Shown in pieces: positions 59,301-64,000 of a DNA stretch of 64,000 bases. Position numbers and translations under genes: made by a program. Where the stretch lies: NCBI GenBank assembly GCA_019916065.1, contig CM034240.1, forward strand, positions 36,569,389-36,633,388, given 5' to 3'. The DNA is from Vitellaria paradoxa (Eukaryota > Streptophyta > Magnoliopsida > Ericales > Sapotaceae). Numbering within the stretch: position 1 is the stretch's first letter; each line of letters begins with the position of its first letter. The notes beneath the pieces were generated by a model, which was not told where the DNA came from, searched no databases, and saw only the letters and a list, made by a program, of their open reading frames with translations.

Positions 59301-62300
59301 AATTACCGTCACTGGGCTTATACTAGGTCCGCCCATGACCACAACCCATCACCGTTCTATCAAAACCACCACTCACCAACCATCACCTTCTTATCTTTTC
59401 CACTTCCACCACCTCTACCCCCACCCCACTTTCAAAATTTTTTAATTTCATGTTAAGTTAATTTAATATTAAAATGACAATGATTCTATTCTACCATTAC
59501 TCAACTAGGCAACGAAACAAATAAATGAGAATATTCATTCTAACGTTATTTATTTGACAACCAAAAAAAGGAATGGAAATGGTCATTCCATTCCATTCCA
59601 TTCCAACCTTAATTCCTCCTATTCCATTACTGCATACGAAATGTATCTCGATGAAAATTGCATATTAAGAAAGGCTAGAAAGCTATTGAGAAACATATCA
59701 GGTGACTAAGTATCATTAATCAAGAAGCACCAGGATATCAGGAGTAATAAGATCACAATTACAATTACCAAAAAAATAATAATGATAATAAGAAGATCAC
59801 AAGTGCAACTGTTTAAATAAAAATATTAAAAAAATTAAATTTTGCAGTAGATAAAATAATTGATGTACAATTCTGCATCACAAACAAGCTAAAATCATTA
59901 CTAAGTAAAACGTGGAGTGACAGGCTGAGTTTGAAAGAAAGAAAAATAGCAAATAGATAAAGATGAAGATAATGAGTAACCTTACCCAGCCCAACACACT
60001 GAGGTAAATGTTCAGAATCTTCAGAACTGATTGCCAAGCCAACAATGGTTGCATTCAAACTGTAGAAAATTTCAGCACTTGGAACCTAATGCAGAATTAT
60101 TATTCTGTGAGAAATTGCCGTATTCATTCTATATGAATATAAAAATTAAAAGAAACAACATTGTAAAACTTAAAAGTGTCATCAACTCAAGCCTTGGTGA
60201 TTATTTGTCTATACAAACATTTGTAAGCACTTGCATAATTCATTGAACAAACCTGGTAATGGAGATGCTTAATCTTGATACTTGATATAGAAATTTCATA
60301 AGGAGGGTGTGCAGCTAATGCATGAGCAAGTTCCTTGATTGTGGTGATATTTAGATCACTTGGAAAACACTGCCTGAAATAAGCCATGATACGTAGATCC
60401 CGTAGAAGACGTGCATCTTTTTGTACTAGCACCCTAGGAAATACAATCATTAGATTGTGCAAGAAAGAAGAACATCTTTTGATAACTTTGGAATTACTGG
60501 AAAATCAAAACCTTGTTGCAGTTTAAGATGGTAAAACTCGTGAAGAATGCAGACAGTTAACAATATATAGCTGGATCAAAGAATTTTTTTACTTTTTCTT
60601 ATTTATTTTTCTTCTGCAGTTTGTGGGCACTATCAATGACTTCAATAATAATAGTAAGCTAGAATTTAGTAACAAAAAAAATCCCAAGATAAAAAACTAA
60701 ATCGATTAATTTATTTGATTAAGAAATCCAATTTATCAACAGCAGAATATAATTGTTAAAGTTAGCCACCATCTGAGAGGGAAGACTTTATATTGACTTG
60801 TTTTTTCTCTCAACAATAATGATATAAATCAGTGATTTCACCTGAAAAAGTCAGCTTAAAAGAATGTTGAACACAAATTAGACTAAAAGTCCACAATGGG
60901 AATTGAACCAATAAAGGTGTGCCAAACATCATGCCTATACTAGTAAACGCTAAAAACATACGATCTCTTTAAAGCATCCTGACGAGCTGAATTGACCTCG
61001 ATAACGGTCACTGTCGCATCATGTCCGTCATCTAACCAGAATGCCCCAGCTGGTAGGTTTTTACTCACAACAGAAATGCAAATTTTGACTACATGGGTAG
61101 GAGAAATATATTTCAAAATATCCACCAGAATATCATAACCGATACCTGGAGCACAAGACATGTTAAGGTATAATCAATGTAATGAATGAAACAATACTGA
61201 AGAAATTCAGCACAGTAGCAGCAAAACAAACTATTGCACAAGTTAATATGAAATGAAAAGAAAAAAAAATAAGTAAAATAAGCATACCTTTTACCCAGCC
61301 GGGCGTATTAACAATGAGGGGCAGTCCAGTGTTACCAGGGCTTTCACTGTTGTTATTCATGCAGTATACTTTCCGATAGTAATCATATAGAGCAAAGATA
61401 TATGTCAAGCAAGTTGTTGGGTCCCTTTTTGAGGAAATATCACCATAGAAAAAACACCTGAGATAATGGGAAGAAAAAGGAACTTTTATTCATTACCATT
61501 AGTATAAAATCTAATGAAAAACATGGAACCTAAATTGCACCAACTGGAATAACAATGATGAGATTGTCTTGCAAAACTTGACTTCATATAAAAGGTCACA
61601 GAACATTTTCAAAAATCCCTACTCACACTGGATGTAAACATGCCATGTTAGGCCTTGGATTGATCATCAGTTTCCTAAGTGATTTTACTCCATAAGCTAA
61701 AACTTTCACAAATACTTTCACCTACATGGTAGCTCAAGTTCAAACTACAAAGAAAATTATAAACTGAATTAGAAAAACCTTAAATTCCCCCCCCCCACAC
61801 ACACACAAAGTTCCACTAAATGTCTCACGTTGTATAAACTAATCAACATCCCTAACAATCTATAATCCCTTATCTTGCAGTTACTTGGACTTTTATTTTT
61901 ATTTGTTCTAAGCTATTCTACATCCAACATAAAGGGGACCAAGCCTTTCAAAAAATATAGAAACAGCCTCATCCAGACTGAAGCCAAGCTAACTCCAAAA
62001 GGCCATATATTTAACAAATGTGTCAAAGGATCCTCACTAAGCTTTATAATCTGTCAATCTCAAATTCACTTTCTAAACAATTGAGGGGTAACTCACTTAC
62101 TCCTCCGACTCACAAAAACTAGCTATCACTGTCCTCAAACCATGCGGCTCTATGAGATAAACATGGGTGCAATAAAACGTCATTGTACGTTTTTCCAAAT
62201 TAAAACTCCACTCCGCTTTTTCCCTATGTTTCTTTTTGCATAGAAGACAAAGGTCTCACCAAGTACTATACGCCAAATTTAAGCAACCAATCAAGTTTTC

Positions 62301-63752
62301 TTATGTAAACCAAAGTAGCTAATTGTCTAATGAAACATTGCAAAATGTCTATCATTTCATTCAAATCCCAAGGCTCATATACGTTGTGAATACCCCCAAA
62401 GTAATGCATAATTCCCTTGATATGTAGACGCCAAAACAAGAAATACCACAATCTCAAAGTACAAATTCATTAGTCAGTTATTGCATTAGACTGTAATTAC
62501 AAACAACTTGAGTGATCCAGCCCCTTAATACAACATAATGTCCCATAAGAGAGGGAAAAGAATGAGTTACCCATTTATGCACCTTATTTCGACTTGGATG
62601 AGAATAATAAAATACTTTAAAATGGTCTCAAATTGGTTATCTTATAAAGTACTGGTACAAATAATATAATATCATGACACCCTGACAGGAGGAGACAAAG
62701 TAAAGAGTACATACCTTTCAGGAGTTTTCAGGCATGGAACTGTCAAATCTAATTAAGGGATAGAGAGAGAAAGAGAGAGAGAGAGAGAAGAAAAATTAGA
62801 AGTGGAATGTATTAACCATTTTTATTGAAAGGTAAGGCTGCTAAGGCATGAATTGTACCTGGAGTTATCTTGTCAATTACAGTGAGTGATAGACAACCAG
62901 GAGCAGTAAATTCTGTCTGCCCAACATCTGTATCCAAATAAGCTACTTTTCTGTACCTGTATATGTATGATGAAACATAAAATATATTTAACTGAAAAAT
63001 AGCAAAGATTCAGCACAATAACATCAGGATATATGAAAATCAAATTAAAGATGAGTACTTTAGAAAACAAAAGGAACGGGGAACCAAAAAAAAAGAATCA
63101 AAATCACTGATAATAGCACAAACCTAATTAAGCAAATTGATCCATAACCATGCACCACCAATACCACGACATATATTATCAAATCTAATAGAAAATTCAA
63201 TATTTACAAACGAAATTGGTAAAAATATGTATATATATATATATATATCAATTTTAAACCCTCGCCTAGAGCCAATTTCAACATTAGAACTGAAAAAAAT
63301 TCAAATCCAATCCGATACTGAGGACTCAAAAGAATGCAAAACAACAATATATTCCACCACCTTTCACTTCAAAATGAAAACAGAAGCAAGGGACTTGAAA
63401 TTCTTCACAATCCAGAACAGTTAAATGGTGGTTCAATTGATTCCTCAAAAAACCAATTCACCAATGAACAAAATATTACATTGAAACATGAAAGTGTGGT
63501 TTATATATGCACTACGCAATTCGAGAGAGAGAGAGAGAGAGAGAGAGGGAGATGGTGGGGAAACCTCTGAAGGAGAACGTTGAGGAGGTGGCGAGAGAAT
63601 GTGGTTTTGCCGCTGTTTTTGGCGCCGCAGATGAGGGCAATGGGAGGGGGCGATGTGACTGAGTCGTAAGCTATGGTATCGGCAGCTTCGGACCAGTCCG
63701 CCGGTATGAATATGGTGGGCGAGGAACCTTCAGTCTCTGAAAACGAAGTCAT
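47381..63752 (-). CDS. NOL9: Polynucleotide 5'-hydroxyl kinase NOL9/Grc3-like
   Basis: Nine exons on the minus strand join in frame: 63752-63565, 62956-62859, 62748-62715, 61457-61288, 61145-60962, 60433-60253, 60085-59986, 48443-48316, 47434-47381, giving 378 aa and ending TAG. Walker A is GAKNSGKT (43-50). The DTDVGQ Walker B-like motif is at 71-76. A lid/clasp-type NTPGWVKG lies at 157-164. The C-terminus (VRGIDT, YVITPVP, then CISPYMS.NVLP) matches plant homologues of about this length. The family phosphorylates 5'-hydroxyl RNA ends in pre-rRNA ITS2 processing (Grc3/NOL9) and is related to CLP1. Intron 7 is 11,542 bp (59985-48444) and holds two LTR elements; without recognising exons 8 and 9 beyond it, the gene would look truncated. 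No defects seen. ATG 63752 gives the usual short N-terminal lead. Confidence 0.93.
48668..48914 (+). repeat. 5' LTR of the older gag-only element
   Basis: Begins TGATA, carries a TATATAAA box (about 48800-48807), and is followed within two bases by the primer-binding site. It pairs with 54435-54692. Confidence 0.78.
49910..50185. mobile_element. MITE-like insertion in the leader of the older gag-only element
   Basis: 276 bp with TTA on both sides (49907-49909 and 50186-50188). Ends GGGTACGTTTGTTTGAGGGG and GGCCGGGGGGTTGGGGGATG (from the right) are only weakly similar but share the G-rich GGGGAT pattern of a common plant MITE type. Confidence 0.45.
51008..51796. mobile_element. AT-cored MITE nested in the older gag-only element
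   Basis: About 789 bp. Ends GCGCCCGTTTGGCAACC and, from the right, GGCCCGTTTGATAAAGTTGCC. Subterminal CATTTT/AAAACTG segments and a TTAATTAAATT-rich core resemble 26679-27625. The target duplication is not clean (TAA left, CAA right at best). Confidence 0.65.
52073..53602 (-). mobile_element. 5'-truncated L1-type LINE with 16-bp target duplication
   Basis: Minus-strand fragments match the C-terminal part of plant L1 reverse transcriptases: [21 protein letters not shown] (about 53395-53330), then [17 protein letters not shown] (about 52975-52925) and LTKSGEFDV (about 52710-52680). Frameshifts are present. CATGATCGTCAAGATT (52057-52072) and CATGATTGTCAAGATT (53603-53618) flank it, differing at one base. 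A T run follows the left duplication, which is the poly(A) tail of the minus-strand element. It interrupts the gag-only element's ORF. Confidence 0.9.
54435..54692 (+). repeat. 3' LTR of the older gag-only element
   Basis: Begins TGATAGGATCAG, contains CTATATAAAGGCT (about 54578), and aligns with 48668-48914. The right end is uncertain by about 10 bp. Confidence 0.75.
54752..54975 (+). repeat. Dispersed repeat family D, copy 3
   Basis: Shares AATTGACACTTGGATAAGGATAC, GGGTAAGGATATGATATATG, AACTAGATATCCATATAAATA, GCACATAATTAT and GCATCAAATACTCTAA with 24606 and 30598. Confidence 0.6.
54976..55455. other. Spacer between the two gag-only elements, inside NOL9 intron 7
   Basis: C/A-rich tract with repeated CACTCACTC..GCACGCTGC..CACTCACTGCC and CAGAGCACACTCGACTC units (about 55225-55290). 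No coding evidence. Confidence 0.4.
55456..55821 (-). repeat. 3' LTR of the intact gag-only element
   Basis: TGATGAGGACATCATC start and GCCGCATCA end on the minus strand. It contains a (TAA/ATT)n microsatellite (about 55747-55790). The element ORF's stop codon (55718) lies inside it. Confidence 0.9.
55718..57496 (-). CDS. Gag protein with unknown C-terminal module, gag-only retrotransposon
   Basis: Intact ORF of 592 aa from ATG at 57494-57496. Residues about 25-200 match the Retrotrans_gag domain of plant Ty3/gypsy elements ([66 protein letters not shown]). An acidic linker, about 205-260, follows. No CCHC zinc knuckle is visible. Residues about 265-545 form a hydrophobic/aromatic-rich module ([46 protein letters not shown]) that I do not recognise; no DTG protease or YVDD RT motif. 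The same module occurs in the second copy (50252-54430). The last 35 residues read into the LTR and are low-complexity Leu. The gag part should form particles; the module's role is unknown. Confidence 0.85.
   Translation of the reverse strand: MNFENQSYWNNEVGFRSIHQTYVKDPPYFSGTIDPYEFLNWVDDIEYIFDYHDLSDDQCIRLAKTRLTNYAREYWQTVESYHRPVTRWALMKQILSDRFVPKNFIDKAWSQLMRLKQEDFSVDDYFDQFKTLRKWSNFQNEPCAISRFVLGLKPGIREVVQRYTHKTLNETYSKALEVEKSYEFESYESMSKSKCPIQTIELQRPSLKSSAPIVSVDACDSLLDSSLDSPFLTFDYEESPNSQNVSEVVELVPPSSYIDFVSLFEDIMNNDRQGCIDFIIGDGYFFRGYYLSISRVLLSDFISWEFFESMSKLFFREITQLHESSSLLVYNRGILVYIEQFLSQVICNISYRYSIDIIEFLATYSSLRDSNLTSSFASSLVIFSQPCIPPFFDNADITWKIGLSNNYYKFPTYVIDENKEFNGCNLMMTYALLTYYPISSCQNLHAQNVGPFYILCDLSPNAIFFTLPCDMSFVVIWHVENLLSCGGIFGSQILSVGYGDIFMPVSVPPPLQRCLSVFDVEDLIFLQLQICLVKWKMRHDNSAKFSTRRSQVLLSPGELMRTSSRFLFPLLLLLLLLLFYLLLFLFFIFTLF
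57497..58311 (-). other. Leader of the intact gag-only element, with CCGG-rich repeats
   Basis: Region between the primer-binding site and the gag ATG. 57950-58150 is GC-rich and repeats CCGGA/CCGGAAAA at short irregular spacing (about ten times), unlike the AT-rich element body. The minus strand is open for about 210 codons here (58326-57677), rich in Ser, Pro and Arg; coding status unknown. A poly(T) tract lies at about 57658-57678. Confidence 0.5.
58312..58323 (-). promoter_or_regulatory. Primer-binding site of the intact gag-only element (tRNA-iMet)
   Basis: TGGTATCAGAGC on the minus strand, three bases inside the 5' LTR. This is the standard plant complement of the initiator methionine tRNA 3' end. 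Confidence 0.88.
58327..58678 (-). repeat. 5' LTR of the intact gag-only element
   Basis: Pairs with 55456-55821. Carries a TATAAATA-like stretch on the plus strand only (about 58497); promoter position on the minus strand not assigned. Confidence 0.9.
58684..59985. other. Proximal part of NOL9 intron 7 with MITE debris
   Basis: AT-rich DNA. Segments GGAATGCTCATTCTATTCCC (58887) and an (ATTCC)n run (about 59584-59606) may be the two ends of a decayed MITE that contains the element at 59121-59334. No coding evidence. Confidence 0.4.
59121..59334. mobile_element. MITE with GGACGGACC ends
   Basis: 214 bp. GGACGGACCCAAGATTTATA at the left and GGGCGGACCTAGTATAAG from the right are terminal inverted repeats of a widespread plant MITE type ('..GCGGACCCAGGAT'). 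The interior has AATGGGGGTAAAA/AATGGGGGCAAAAG. Target duplication not certain. Confidence 0.65.
63500..63549. repeat. (GA)n microsatellite in NOL9 intron 1
   Basis: About 26 bases of GA at 63522-63547, directly next to the intron 1 donor region; a CT-rich run on the coding strand. Confidence 0.8.
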
Positions 63753-63803
63753 TGCTCTCCTCTCTGGCCTCGCTCTTGCTCTTGTCCTTTGTGTGTGTGT
63801 GCA

Positions 63804-63809
63804 TATATA
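63804..63809 (-). promoter_or_regulatory. Possible TATA box of the NOL9-like gene
   Basis: TATATA on the minus strand, 52-57 bases before the ATG. A (GT)n run lies just downstream. Position is plausible but unproven. Confidence 0.4.
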
Positions 63810-64000
63810 GACACACCGGAGGCGTGTAGAGTGGAGATGGGGGCGGCGTTGATTCTGTGATGTCGTCAGTAATTCCACATCCTCTTCGTATGCCGGCGAC
63901 CAGGCTGCCGAAACTGTGAAAGTCTTCCAATTCTACTTCTCGGTTTTTATTAGTGGGGTTTTGTTTGTTTTATTTTGCTTTAGTTTTATTTCTTTTTTTT
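63810..64000 (-). other. Upstream region of the NOL9-like gene
   Basis: GC-richer near the gene, then T-rich to the window end. No further gene start is visible. Confidence 0.4.

Noticed and set aside
59813..60058. NOL9-like gene ending near 59.8 kb after exon 7
   Set aside because: The sequence after 59986 is intronic; matching exons 8 and 9 with correct phase were found at 48443 and 47434.

Overview
The window is nuclear DNA of a flowering plant, most likely a eudicot. The evidence is intron-rich genes with plant-specific products, AT-rich intergenic DNA, CT/GA-rich 5' leaders, and a dense load of plant transposons (Ty1/copia, gag-only LTR elements, L1-type LINE, tRNA-derived SINEs, hAT, PIF/Harbinger-type MITEs). 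I cannot name the species from sequence alone.

Layout. 1-2674: the 3' half of a Ty1/copia retrotransposon with its 3' LTR. It sits inside a tandem satellite of about 178 bp (2675-3531). 3.9-5.1 kb: a decayed En/Spm-type (Transposase_24-like) transposase on the minus strand. 7953-14418 (+): a six-exon bHLH79-like transcription factor. 14845-15489 (-): a single-exon germin-like protein, convergent with the bHLH gene. 15.7-20.7 kb: a block of nested MITEs and short tandem repeats. 21656-32675 (+): a PP2A catalytic-subunit gene that keeps all its introns but carries a nonsense codon, a lost metal ligand and a C-terminal frameshift. Its introns hold a solo LTR, MITEs, SINE-like units and a 246-bp tandem duplication. 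36371-38937 (-): a three-exon membrane-anchored GTD-binding (DUF593, myosin-binding/FLOURY1-like) protein. 41260-44438: a complete hAT element with a perfect 8-bp target duplication and a decayed transposase. 47381-63752 (-): a nine-exon NOL9/Grc3-like polynucleotide 5'-hydroxyl kinase whose seventh intron is about 11.5 kb.

The most unusual content is in that 11.5-kb intron. It contains two LTR retrotransposons in opposite orientation. Both lack pol entirely and encode a gag domain, without a visible zinc knuckle, followed by the same roughly 300-residue C-terminal module that I do not recognise. One copy (55456-58678, minus) has nearly identical LTRs, a clear tRNA-iMet primer-binding site and an intact 592-codon ORF. 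The other (48668 to about 54692, plus) is older and has been broken by a LINE with a 16-bp target duplication and by two MITE-like elements. This looks like a non-autonomous, gag-only (TR-GAG-like) family with a conserved accessory domain.

The host genes are functionally unrelated (transcription factor, cell-wall cupin, dead phosphatase, organelle-motility adaptor, RNA-processing kinase). The common theme is intron and intergenic growth by successive nested transposon insertions, whose order can be read from the target-site duplications.
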